Below are positions 25,046 through 33,533 of a DNA stretch of 64,000 bases, piece after piece. The notes below the pieces were generated by a model. That model was not told where the DNA came from. It saw nothing but the letters and a program-made list of their open reading frames with translations, and searched no databases. Origin of the DNA: Corallococcus caeni (GTDB lineage: Bacteria; Myxococcota; Myxococcia; Myxococcales; Myxococcaceae); the NCBI RefSeq assembly GCF_036245865.1, contig NZ_BTTW01000006.1, positions 496,001 through 560,000 on the forward strand. The letters are read 5' to 3'. Both the position numbers and the translations under genes were made by a program. Numbering within the stretch: the first letter of the stretch is position 1; the number at the start of each line of letters is the position of its first letter.

Positions 25046-27598
25046 TCAGTCGATCTGCAGCTCGGAGATCTTGTGCGGCTTGTCGCTGATGAGGTCCATC
25101 AGCTTGCCGAAGCCGAAGGTCAGCAGGCCGATGCCGGCGCCCACCGCCATGCCCAGCGGGCCGCCAATCGCGCCCACCGCCACCGCGCCACCCAGGCTGC
25201 CCGCGATGCCGACGGCGCCCTTGGCGATTTGCGCGCCGTCGTTCACCTTCGCGCCGTTGACGATGTCCATCACGCCGCCCGCCGCGCCGCCCACCGCGCC
25301 CAGCACGTTGGCCGCGCCGCCCGCCGCCTTGAGCGCGGAGAGCGCCTTGCTGCCGGCGCTCGCCGTCACCCCGGCCACCTTGCCGATGCCGCCCATGCCC
25401 TTCACGGAGTCCAGCACCGTGCTGGTGATGGCGTTGCCCACCTTCGGGTTCGCCAGCGACTTCGCCCAGGGCATGCTCTTCGCCGCGGTGGGGGGCGTGG
25501 TGGTGGTGAGCGCGCCCGCGTTCTTGAAGTTCTTGATGGCCTCCGTGAACGCCTTGCCGCCCGTGTACATGTTCACCGCGCCGTTGGCCGTGTCCGACAC
25601 GCCCTTCACGATGTCCGGCATGTTGTTCTCGCGGATGCCCCGCGCCAGCGACATGCCGCCCGCCACCACGCCGGCCACGCCGCCCAGCGCGCTCGCGCCG
25701 CCCTGCGCCGCGTTCAGGCCCTTGGAGAGGGCGTCCCTGCCCAGGACTTCCGTCGCCTTCGCCGGCAGGCGGCCCGCGTCCTGGCTCAGGCCCTTGAGGA
25801 TGTTCAGCGCCTGCGCGCCGCCGCTGTTGGCGTACTGGTTCACCGTGTTCGCGGTGTAGATGGAGGCCTGCTCCAGCAGCACCTTGCCGAACTCATCATC
25901 CTTGAAGGCCTCCGCGTCGGTGACGTCGCGCATGTCGGCGCCGCCCTTGCCGGACAGCTGCATCCGCTCGCCGTCCTTGCCCACCTCGTGGATGCCCTTG
26001 CGGCCGTCCGCGTCCGTCACGGTGGTGCGTGAGTTCACCAGCTGCGCGCCCTCACCGGACAGGAGCGACGTGTCCTCCTTGAGCGCGCTCTCCGTCTTGT
26101 CGTCCTTCGTGCGCTTCGTCTCCAGCGACTCCTGGAGCTCCAGCCCCTGGTCGGTGGCCTTGCGGCTGCTGTTGTAGTGCTGCTCCAGGTCGGCGCCGTC
26201 CGGCTCGCGGCTCTTCGAATCCATCTTCTCGATGGAGCCGTCCTGGCCGTACGTGGTGGAGGACTCGCCGTTGACGGGCACGCGCTTGGAGGAGTCCGCC
26301 TTCTCGAAGGTCTTGCCCTCGTACTTCTCCTTCACGGTGCTGCCCTCGCGCGTCCGCTCCGTCTTGATGGTCGCGTCCGGGTAGCCCTCGATGAAGGTCT
26401 GCGAGTCCAGCCGGTCCGCGCCCTTCTGCAGGTCCACCGTCCAGCGCTTCGGCGGGCGGCCGTCGCCCGTCTTGTCCGCGTCCCAGTTCTCCCCGCCGCC
26501 CTTGCCGTACTCGTCGCGGACCTTGTGCAACTCGTCCATCGTGTGCGGGCCGGAGCCCGCGAGGTGCGTGTGGCCGTCCAGCGTGCGGTCCACGTAGGAC
26601 GTCGCCTTCACGTTGTCCTGGGAGAAGTCCTGCACGCGGCTGTACTGCACGTCGCCCTGCGAGCCGTCCTCGCCCGGAGGCGGAATCGTATAGGTGTACG
26701 TGTCCGCGCGATCCACCGGCTTGTCGAAGTCGAACGGGCCCTTGAGCTTGTTGTCGATGGAGCCGCCCCCCTTCTGCTGGTAGTAGGCCGTGCGGCTCGT
26801 CTGCGCGCCGCCGTCCGCCTGCGAGTACGCGTCGGTGATCAGCCGGTCGCCGTCCTTGTTCGGCTCCATGTGGACCGCGTTGCGCGTGTACGTGAGGCCC
26901 TTGTCCTTCGTCTGGGAGATGTCACCGAAGGACTTGAGGTCGGCCGTCTCGTTCTTGTCGCCCTTCCACTCCGCGCGCTCCACCAGCGAGCTGCCGTCGT
27001 CCTTCAGCTCCAGCCGGTCGCGCTTGTTGACGCCGTCCTCGTAGGCGGCCGTGTCCATCACCACCGCGCCGTCCTGCTTCGTCGCGACGGAGCGCTCCAC
27101 CACCTCCTTCTGGCCGTTGACGCGGGTGAGCTCCACCTGGGTGTCGGACAGGCGCTTGACGCTGGCGCCTTCGGGCACCTGCTCCTTGCCGTCCGCCATG
27201 GCGAAGAGCTTGTCGGCCTCCTGCGCGGTCTTCTCCCGCAGGGCCTTCTGCGCATCCACCGTCTCGGTGCGGCGCTCGCCCACCGTCTTCAACTCCACCG
27301 CCTGCTTCGCCTTGTCCTCGCCGGACACCGTCTGGCGCTCCACCGGGGCCGCGCCCGTCGCCGCCAGCCCCACGCGCAGCTCGGGGACGCCCGCGGGCCG
27401 CACGGCCGTGGCGGCGGCCTTCACCGCGTTGCCCACGCGGCTGAGCTCCGGGCCCGTCGCGGGCTTCTTCGCGTCGAAGCCGTCCGCCACGACGGCGGGC
27501 CTCCTCGCCTCCACGGGCGCGGCGGCGGCCGGCTTCTCGGTGACGGCGGGAGGGGCGACGGGCGCAATCGGCTTCCGGGTGACGGGGGCGAGGGCCAT
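25046..27598 (-). CDS. Large unclassified protein with glycine-rich hydrophobic C-terminus
   Basis: 850 residues from the ATG at 27598; a 17-residue extension to 27649 is less likely because of the sigma-54-type promoter just upstream (27650-27665). The N-terminal 80 residues are proline/alanine rich. The middle (about 100-560) is hydrophilic with many Lys/Asp/Glu and repeated DG turns, like a beta-rich exported scaffold. The last 250 residues contain several glycine/alanine-rich hydrophobic stretches (AIGGPLGMAVGAGIGLLTFG) that could insert in a membrane, and end in KISELQID. This layout suits a secreted pore or translocator-like protein, but no family motif is seen. A terminator follows at 25000. 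Confidence 0.7.
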   Translation of the reverse strand: MALAPVTRKPIAPVAPPAVTEKPAAAAPVEARRPAVVADGFDAKKPATGPELSRVGNAVKAAATAVRPAGVPELRVGLAATGAAPVERQTVSGEDKAKQAVELKTVGERRTETVDAQKALREKTAQEADKLFAMADGKEQVPEGASVKRLSDTQVELTRVNGQKEVVERSVATKQDGAVVMDTAAYEDGVNKRDRLELKDDGSSLVERAEWKGDKNETADLKSFGDISQTKDKGLTYTRNAVHMEPNKDGDRLITDAYSQADGGAQTSRTAYYQQKGGGSIDNKLKGPFDFDKPVDRADTYTYTIPPPGEDGSQGDVQYSRVQDFSQDNVKATSYVDRTLDGHTHLAGSGPHTMDELHKVRDEYGKGGGENWDADKTGDGRPPKRWTVDLQKGADRLDSQTFIEGYPDATIKTERTREGSTVKEKYEGKTFEKADSSKRVPVNGESSTTYGQDGSIEKMDSKSREPDGADLEQHYNSSRKATDQGLELQESLETKRTKDDKTESALKEDTSLLSGEGAQLVNSRTTVTDADGRKGIHEVGKDGERMQLSGKGGADMRDVTDAEAFKDDEFGKVLLEQASIYTANTVNQYANSGGAQALNILKGLSQDAGRLPAKATEVLGRDALSKGLNAAQGGASALGGVAGVVAGGMSLARGIRENNMPDIVKGVSDTANGAVNMYTGGKAFTEAIKNFKNAGALTTTTPPTAAKSMPWAKSLANPKVGNAITSTVLDSVKGMGGIGKVAGVTASAGSKALSALKAAGGAANVLGAVGGAAGGVMDIVNGAKVNDGAQIAKGAVGIAGSLGGAVAVGAIGGPLGMAVGAGIGLLTFGFGKLMDLISDKPHKISELQID

Positions 27599-27649
27599 GG
27601 AGGACTCCAGAAGGGGGCGGGCAGCGAGTACGGCGATGCAGGCCCCCAT

Positions 27650-27665
27650 TGCGGCCGGCGTGCCA
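27650..27665 (-). promoter_or_regulatory. Sigma-54-type promoter of the 25046-27598 gene
   Basis: The minus-strand sequence reads TGGCACG-CCGG-CCGCA, keeping the -24 GG and -12 GC with the required 10-base spacing of RpoN promoters. It lies 52 bases from the start codon. The -12 element lacks the usual TT. Confidence 0.65.
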
Positions 27666-27727
27666 CCTCCGGAGGACGCCCCCGGTTCCTGTTTCCAGGG
27701 GGTTGCCTCCCACCCCGTGCGCGAGCG

Positions 27728-27767
27728 CTGATGACTGCCGTCAGGCGCTGATGACTGGCGTCACCAG
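27728..27767. promoter_or_regulatory. Paired dyad sites for an activator (UAS), set A
   Basis: CTGATGAC-TGCC-GTCA at 27728 and CTGATGAC-TGGC-GTCACCAG at 27748, exactly 20 bp apart, both variants of an ideal CTGATGAC-N4-GTCATCAG dyad. They lie 63-118 bp upstream of the sigma-54 promoter and between the divergent genes 27598 and 27854. The same motif pair recurs at 36058. Confidence 0.7.
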
Positions 27768-27853
27768 GCAGGCAGCCGTGGTTGACGCATCGCGGAAGGA
27801 TGTTCGGAGCGGGTGAGGGCCGGCGGTAGACTCGCGGATCAGGTGCACCGACC

Positions 27854-30652
27854 ATGACCAGACGAGACACCGGCAGGGGAAGCGCAGGGACGGGCCCGGC
27901 GGACTCCGCGCGCTCGGGCGCAGGCACGGGCCGCGGCACTGGCCCCTCGCCCCGCCGCGCGGAGGACGTCCCTCCCGTTCCCCAGGTGGGCCGCTACCTG
28001 CTCCTGCGCAAGCTGGGGCAGGGCGGCATGGGCGTGGTGTACGCCGCCTATGATCCGGACCTGGACCGCAAGGTCGCGCTGAAGCTGCTGCACCCGAACG
28101 CCAACCACGACAACGAGGAGGCGCGGTCCCGGCTGTTGCGCGAGGCGCAGGCCATGGCGCGCGTCTCCCATCCCAACGTCATCCCCGTCTTCGACGTGGG
28201 CATGTGGGGCGACCAGGTCTTCGTCGCCATGGAGCTGGTGGACGGCGGCACGCTGGGCTCGTGGCTGAAGGAGGCAAAGCCGTCCTGGCGCGAGGTGCTG
28301 GAGCGCTACCTCCAGGCGGGCCGGGGGCTCCAGGCCGCGCACGAAGCGGGGCTGGTGCACCGCGACTTCAAGCCCGCCAACGTGCTGGTGAGCCGCGCGG
28401 GCCGCGCCTACGTGACGGACTTCGGGCTGGCGCGGCAGGTGGGCGACGGGCCGGAGACCGCGTCCTCGCCGGAGGAGGCCCGGCTGCTGGAGTCGTCCGA
28501 CCGGCGGATGCTGGACACCACGCTCACCGAAGCGGGCCTGCTGGTGGGCACGCCCAACTACATGTCCCCGGAGCAGTTCCGGGGCTCGCAGCTGGACGCG
28601 CGCACGGACCAGTTCAGCTTCTGCGCGGCGCTCTACGGCGCGCTCTACGGCACGCGCCCCTTCGACCCGGGCAGCATCAAGGCCTACGTGTCCGCCAGCC
28701 GCAGCGCGGAAGTCGAGGCGGACGGCACGCAGTCGCTGGGCGGCACGCAGTCGCTGAACGCGGCCCCGGCGAAGGCCGTCATCGCGCCGCCGCCCGCGCT
28801 CATCCGCGAGCCCCCGCGCGACGCGAAGGTGCCCGGCTGGGTGCGGCAGGCCGTGCTGCGCGGGCTGGCGCTGGACGCGGACGCGCGCTTCCCCTCGATG
28901 CAGGCCCTGCTGGACGCGCTGTCCCAGGAGCAGCGCCTGGGACGGCGCAGGCGATGGGTGGGGGCGGCGGGCGCGATGACCACCGCGCTGGCGGTGGCGG
29001 GCGGCGTGGCGTGGCAGCAGTCCCAGGTGTGCGCGGACGCGGGCGCGCTGATGGACACCGTCTGGACCCGGGACGCCCAGGCGCGGCTGGCGTCCGCCTT
29101 CCGCGCCACCGGGAAGCCCTTCGCGGAAGACATGGCCGCGCGCGCCACGCAGGTGCTGGCGCACTACGCGGGCGCGTGGAAGGACCAGCGCGTCCGGGCC
29201 TGCGAGGACACGCGCGTGAGCGGCGTGAAGCCGGAGGAGCAGCTGGACCGGCAGGTGGTGTGCCTGGAGCGCCGGCGCAAGGACCTGCGCGCGACGGTGG
29301 ACCTGCTCACCCGCGCGGACGCCGCCCTGGTGGAGAAGTCCGTGGACATGGCGCACGCGCTGCCCGCGCTGCACGAGTGCGAGGACGTGGAGTCGCTGGC
29401 CGAACAGCAGCGCCGCCCCTCCGACCCCGCCCTGCGCGGGGAGATTGAAGGGCTGGAGGACCGGCTGTCGGAGGTGCGCGCGCAGGTGGACGCGGGCCGC
29501 TACCCGGCGGCGCTCGCGGCGGTGAAGGCGCTGGAGGCGCCCGTGGAGAAGACGGGCTACCTGCCGCTGAAGGCGGAGATGCGCTTCCACCTGGGCTGGC
29601 TCCAGGAGCAGACGGGCCAGTCACCCGAAGCGTCCCGCCTCCTGTCGCGCGCCGTCTTCGACGCGGAGGCGGGCAGGGCGGACCGGTTGAAGGTCGCCAT
29701 CCTCAACAAGCTGCTCTACGTGGAGGACGGCCAGAAGCACTTCGACCCGGCGGCGAACTGGGGAGCACTGGCGGAGGCCACCCTCCAGCGGCTGGGCGGC
29801 GAGCCCGTGCTGGAGGCCGACGTGAAGGTGAACCAGGCCAACCTCGCCATCTCCCAGGGCCACGTGGACGAAGCCCGCAAGCGGCTGGAGGAGGCGAGCG
29901 CCCTCTACGACAAGGCGCTGCCGCCCGAGCACCCCAAGCGCGCGCGGACCCTCTTCCTGCTGGGCCGGCTGGTGCTGGGCTCGGGCGACGCGAAGGGGGC
30001 GCTGCCGCTCTTGGAAGCGTCGCTCGCCAGGACCGAGGCGGCGGTGGGCCCGGTGCACCCGGACGTGGCCCGCCGGCACGGCCTTCTGTCCCTGGCCCTG
30101 CGCGAGGCCGGCGAACCCGAGCGCGCCCTGCCGCACGCCCAGGCGGTGGTGGACCTCTACAAGCGCTTCCACGGCGACAAGAGCCCCCAGGTGGCGGAGG
30201 CGCTGGACGAGCTGGGCATGTGCCAGCTGGGGATGAAGCGCTACGACGACGCGCTGAAGACCTACGAGCAGGCCCTGGCCCTCAAGCGCGAGCTCCTGCC
30301 CGCGGACGACGAGGGGCTCCAGCCCTCCTACGACGGCGTGGGCCAGGCGCTGCTGGGGCTGGGCCGGGCGCGCGACTCCGTGGCGCCGCTCCAGCAGGCG
30401 GTGTCCTTCGCGTCCGCGCCCCCGGACGCGCTGGCGGAGTCCGGCTTCGCGCTGGCGCGGGCGCTGTACCAGACGGGCCAGACCCCCGAGGCCCGGGCCC
30501 AGGCCCGCGGCGAGGCCACCCGCGCCCGGGAGCGCTTCACCGAGTCCGGCCTGGACGCGCGCGTGGGGGAGGTGGACTCGTGGCTCCAGACCCTGCCCCA
30601 GGAGTCCCCGCGCCCGCCCGCCCGCCAGCCGCCCCGGGCCCGGCGCCGGTAG
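27854..30652 (+). CDS. Ser/Thr protein kinase with TPR-containing C-terminus (Pkn-type)
   Basis: 932 residues. After a disordered Arg/Gly/Ser-rich start, a Hanks-type kinase domain occupies about residues 48-330: GQGGMGVVY (glycine loop), VALKLL (Lys), HRDFKPAN catalytic loop, DFG, and SPEQ in place of APE. A hydrophobic segment near residue 375 (GAMTTALAVAGGVA) anchors it in the membrane. About 550 residues of helical repeats follow, with TPR-like pairs (LARTEAAVGPVHPDVARRHG, ALKRELLPADDEG). This is the typical myxobacterial kinase-TPR form. Its upstream region is shared with the 27598 gene; the sigma-54 activator gene follows 37 bases downstream. Confidence 0.93.
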   Translation: MTRRDTGRGSAGTGPADSARSGAGTGRGTGPSPRRAEDVPPVPQVGRYLLLRKLGQGGMGVVYAAYDPDLDRKVALKLLHPNANHDNEEARSRLLREAQAMARVSHPNVIPVFDVGMWGDQVFVAMELVDGGTLGSWLKEAKPSWREVLERYLQAGRGLQAAHEAGLVHRDFKPANVLVSRAGRAYVTDFGLARQVGDGPETASSPEEARLLESSDRRMLDTTLTEAGLLVGTPNYMSPEQFRGSQLDARTDQFSFCAALYGALYGTRPFDPGSIKAYVSASRSAEVEADGTQSLGGTQSLNAAPAKAVIAPPPALIREPPRDAKVPGWVRQAVLRGLALDADARFPSMQALLDALSQEQRLGRRRRWVGAAGAMTTALAVAGGVAWQQSQVCADAGALMDTVWTRDAQARLASAFRATGKPFAEDMAARATQVLAHYAGAWKDQRVRACEDTRVSGVKPEEQLDRQVVCLERRRKDLRATVDLLTRADAALVEKSVDMAHALPALHECEDVESLAEQQRRPSDPALRGEIEGLEDRLSEVRAQVDAGRYPAALAAVKALEAPVEKTGYLPLKAEMRFHLGWLQEQTGQSPEASRLLSRAVFDAEAGRADRLKVAILNKLLYVEDGQKHFDPAANWGALAEATLQRLGGEPVLEADVKVNQANLAISQGHVDEARKRLEEASALYDKALPPEHPKRARTLFLLGRLVLGSGDAKGALPLLEASLARTEAAVGPVHPDVARRHGLLSLALREAGEPERALPHAQAVVDLYKRFHGDKSPQVAEALDELGMCQLGMKRYDDALKTYEQALALKRELLPADDEGLQPSYDGVGQALLGLGRARDSVAPLQQAVSFASAPPDALAESGFALARALYQTGQTPEARAQARGEATRARERFTESGLDARVGEVDSWLQTLPQESPRPPARQPPRARRR

Positions 30653-30688
30653 GCCGGCACTCGCGGCTGCTGGCGGCCGTGGCGGGGC

Positions 30689-32050
30689 GTGCTACCGTCC
30701 CGCGCCGTGTCGCTGCCGCCAGACGAGGACGAGGCGCTCCTGGATGCCACGGCCACCTTGAACCGGGGCCGTGCCGGACAGGTGCGGATGGTGCTCCGGG
30801 TGCTTTCCGGGGCGGAGGCCGGCAAGGCCCACCCGCTCAAGCAGGGGACGTACGTGGTGGGCAAGGCCCCCACGTGTGACATCGTCCTCTCCGACAAGGC
30901 CGTCTCCCGCCAGCACCTGAAGCTGGAGGTGCACGACGAGCACGTCGTCGCCACGGACCTGGGCTCGCACAACGGCTCGTTCGTGGAGGGCCTGCGCTTC
31001 ACCGCCATGGAGCTGCGCCCCGGCAGCGTCATCACCCTGGGCACCACCGAGCTGAAGCTGGTGCCGGAGGACACGCGCGAGCGCTCGCTGCCCTTGTCCT
31101 CGCGCGAGAGCTTCGGCGCGCTCGTGGGCCACAGCCGCAAGATGCGCGAGGCCTTCACCGTGCTGGAGCGCCTGGCGCCCGGCGGCGCGGACGTGCTCAT
31201 CCACGGTGAGACGGGCACGGGCAAGGACCTGTGCGCGGAGGCCATCCACCAGCAGAGCCCGCGCGCCAAGGGCCCCTTCGTCATCGTGGACCTGGCGGGC
31301 GTGCCCTCCACCCTCATCGAGTCCGAGCTGTTCGGCCACGTGAAGGGCTCCTTCACCGGCGCCCAGGCCGACCGCGCGGGCGCCTTCGAGCGCGCGCAGA
31401 ACGGCACCGTCTTCCTGGACGAGATTGGCGAACTGCCCCTGGAGCTGCAGCCGCGCCTCTTGCGCGTGCTGGAGCGCCGGCAGGTCAAGCGCGTGGGCGG
31501 CAACGACTACTTCACGGTGAACGTGCGCGTGGTGGCCGCCTCGCACGTGAACCTGGAGCAGGCCGTCAACCAGGGGAAGTTCCGCCGCGACCTCTTCCAC
31601 CGGCTGGCCGTGCTGCGCGTCACGCTGCCCGCGCTGCGCGAGCGCCCGGAGGACATCCCGTTCCTCATCGACCACATGCTCAAGCAGATGGGCCGGCAGC
31701 CTGGCGCGCTGTCGGACCAGACGCGCGCCCTGCTCATGCAGTACCCCTGGCCGGGCAACGTGCGCGAATTGCGCAACGTGGTGGAGCAGGTGGTGAACCT
31801 GGGCGAGGAGGCGCTGCCGGACCTGGAGCCGCCCCCGGGCGCGGACGGCCGCCGGGGCCCGGACCTGGACCTGCCCTTCAAGGAGGCCAAGGAGCACCTC
31901 ATTGAAGTTTTTGAGCGGGACTACCTCAAGAACCTCATCGAGCGCTGCGAGGGCAACATCTCCCGGGCCTCCCGAGAGGCGGACATCGATCGTGTCTACC
32001 TTCGGAAACTCCTGCGCAAGCACGGGTTGGATCCGTCCGGGGACCCTTAA
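30689..32050 (+). CDS. FHA-domain sigma-54 dependent transcription activator (bEBP)
   Basis: 453 residues from the GTG at 30689; a second GTG at 30707 is equally possible, since neither has a strong ribosome-binding site. Domains: FHA (about residues 30-115; VGKAPTCDIVLSD, VSRQHLKLEV, LGSHNGSF), AAA+ sigma-54 interaction domain (about 145-375) with Walker A GETGTGKD, Walker B VFLDEIGE and the sigma-54 contact loop GSFTGA, and a Fis-type helix-turn-helix at the C-terminus (ISRASREADIDRVYLRKLLR). It replaces the usual receiver domain with a phosphothreonine reader, so a kinase such as the adjacent 27854 gene may activate it. Palindromic pairs at 27728 and 36058 are plausible targets. Confidence 0.92.
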   Translation: MLPSRAVSLPPDEDEALLDATATLNRGRAGQVRMVLRVLSGAEAGKAHPLKQGTYVVGKAPTCDIVLSDKAVSRQHLKLEVHDEHVVATDLGSHNGSFVEGLRFTAMELRPGSVITLGTTELKLVPEDTRERSLPLSSRESFGALVGHSRKMREAFTVLERLAPGGADVLIHGETGTGKDLCAEAIHQQSPRAKGPFVIVDLAGVPSTLIESELFGHVKGSFTGAQADRAGAFERAQNGTVFLDEIGELPLELQPRLLRVLERRQVKRVGGNDYFTVNVRVVAASHVNLEQAVNQGKFRRDLFHRLAVLRVTLPALRERPEDIPFLIDHMLKQMGRQPGALSDQTRALLMQYPWPGNVRELRNVVEQVVNLGEEALPDLEPPPGADGRRGPDLDLPFKEAKEHLIEVFERDYLKNLIERCEGNISRASREADIDRVYLRKLLRKHGLDPSGDP

Positions 32051-32110
32051 CACGCGGCGGCATCCCGGGTAGGATGGCATCCCCCATTCCCCCCCTCCGG
32101 AGCCTCCACC

Positions 32111-33043
32111 GTGAGCGTGAACCTCTCATCCAACCTCCTCCGCACCTTCCAGCAACTGGCGGAGGTGAAGCCGTCCGCCCAGCCGCAGCAGACCGCGCAG
32201 CAGGTCGGGTTGCCGGAAGAGAAGGTCGTCTCGCAGGTGGAGGGGGCGCCCACGCCCGTCCAGACGGAGCAGGCCTCGGACGCCTTCGCGGCGGTGCAGG
32301 CCCTCAACCAGGCGTGGGCGAGCCGCTTCCAGGCCAGCGCGGGCGCGTCCGCGCAGGAGCTGGGCGTCCCCGGGACGCTGGCGGCCGCGCCCCAGGCGCC
32401 GGAGCTGGGCGGCTGGGATGACGCGGGGGCGGACCCCGCGGTGCTCAAGCAGACCAAGGAGAACAACTGCGGCGCCGCGGTGGCGGTGATGCTGGGCAAG
32501 GAGCTGGGCACCACCCAGACGCAGCCCGCGTCCGACACGCAGAAGATGGACGCCTTGGAGTCGCGCTTCACGCAGGGCCAGGGCACCTCGCCGCATGAGC
32601 TGTCCAACATGCTGGCCAACCAGGGCGCGAAGGTGACGCAGACGTCGTCCAAGCTCGACACGAAGGCGCTGGACGACGCGCTCGCCCGCGGGGCCAAGGC
32701 CGCGGTGCAGGTGGACTCCTGCCTGGTGGACCCCACGACGAAGCCCGGCGAGACGGGCCGCGCGCACTGGGTCTCCGTGGAGGGCAAGGACGACCAGGGC
32801 CGCTACCTGCTCAAGGACCCCAGCACCGGCTCCAAGATTCCGGTGGATGCCCAGCGGCTGGCGGACTCCATGGAGATCAGCTGGAACCAGCACCAGGGCG
32901 GCGGGCAGATGATCGTCGAGAGCGCCCAGGGCATGTCCGAGGCCCAGGCCGCGGCGGAGGGCGGGCTGAAGGCCGTCGCGCTCGGCAACACCGACGGCGG
33001 CGGGTCGCGCGCCATGTCCAACTTCGGCCGCGAGTCCTCATAA
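32111..33043 (+). CDS. C39-like papain-fold cysteine peptidase
   Basis: 310 residues from GTG 32111. The first 100 residues are hydrophilic and may be a secretion or propeptide region. The peptidase part has Gln114, Cys120 (QTKENNCGAAV), His219 (RAHWVSVEG) and Asp236 (LLKDPSTG) in the order expected for family C39/papain-like enzymes. C39 proteins of this sort cleave leader peptides or act as secreted peptidases. It is followed at once by the DcrB/Eag-like gene, which may be its partner. No transmembrane segment is visible. Confidence 0.8.
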   Translation: MSVNLSSNLLRTFQQLAEVKPSAQPQQTAQQVGLPEEKVVSQVEGAPTPVQTEQASDAFAAVQALNQAWASRFQASAGASAQELGVPGTLAAAPQAPELGGWDDAGADPAVLKQTKENNCGAAVAVMLGKELGTTQTQPASDTQKMDALESRFTQGQGTSPHELSNMLANQGAKVTQTSSKLDTKALDDALARGAKAAVQVDSCLVDPTTKPGETGRAHWVSVEGKDDQGRYLLKDPSTGSKIPVDAQRLADSMEISWNQHQGGGQMIVESAQGMSEAQAAAEGGLKAVALGNTDGGGSRAMSNFGRESS

Positions 33044-33056
33044 GGGCTGACGCCCC

Positions 33057-33521
33057 ATGGCCCCCAGGTCCATCCGCCACGGTCCCCTGCGCGTCTCGCT
33101 GCCGGACGGCTGGTTCGACGCCAGCCAGGTCGTGGCGGTGGGGCCGGAGGAGGACGGCTTCCGCGCGAACCTCGTCGTGTCGTTGGAGCCCGCGGTCCCC
33201 GGTGAGACGCTGGAGCAGTTCGCCGCGCGCATGCTGGAGGGCATGCGCGGGGCGGAGGCCTTCCGCCAACTGTCGGAGCGCAAGGCCACGTTCGGCGCCA
33301 ACGCCGGCGTGCTGCGCGAGTACACCTTTCGCATGCAGGGGCTGGCGCTCGCGCAGCTCCAGTTCCACGTGCTGAAGGAGCAGGTGGCCTTCACCTTCAC
33401 GTACACCCAGCGTGCGCACCGGCTGGACGCGACGCGCGCCGTGGCGGAGTCGCTGCTCGCGTCCGTGACGCTGGATTCGACGGCGGAGCTGGCGCTGCGG
33501 CCCACCGTCTTCCGCGCCTGA
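33057..33521 (+). CDS. DcrB/DUF1795-family protein (Eag-chaperone-like)
   Basis: 154 residues with the DcrB/PsbP fold pattern: SLPDGWFDASQVV, a LSEPAV-type strand, QFAARMLEGMRGAEAFR and RMQGLALAQLQFHVLKEQVA. DUF1795 proteins of type VI secretion (EagT6, EagR) chaperone transmembrane or PAAR effectors; others are envelope lipoproteins. There is no signal peptide here, which favours a cytoplasmic chaperone. It starts 14 bases after the C39-like peptidase gene, so the peptidase or one of the neighbouring large proteins could be its client. That link is inference. Confidence 0.7.
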   Translation: MAPRSIRHGPLRVSLPDGWFDASQVVAVGPEEDGFRANLVVSLEPAVPGETLEQFAARMLEGMRGAEAFRQLSERKATFGANAGVLREYTFRMQGLALAQLQFHVLKEQVAFTFTYTQRAHRLDATRAVAESLLASVTLDSTAELALRPTVFRA

Positions 33522-33533
33522 CGCGCGGGCGCT

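Noticed and set aside
32080..32096. TGGCATCCCCCATTCC upstream of the C39-like gene as a sigma-54 promoter.
   Set aside because: The -24 part fits but there is no GC at the -12 position, and no CTGATGAC dyads are found upstream.
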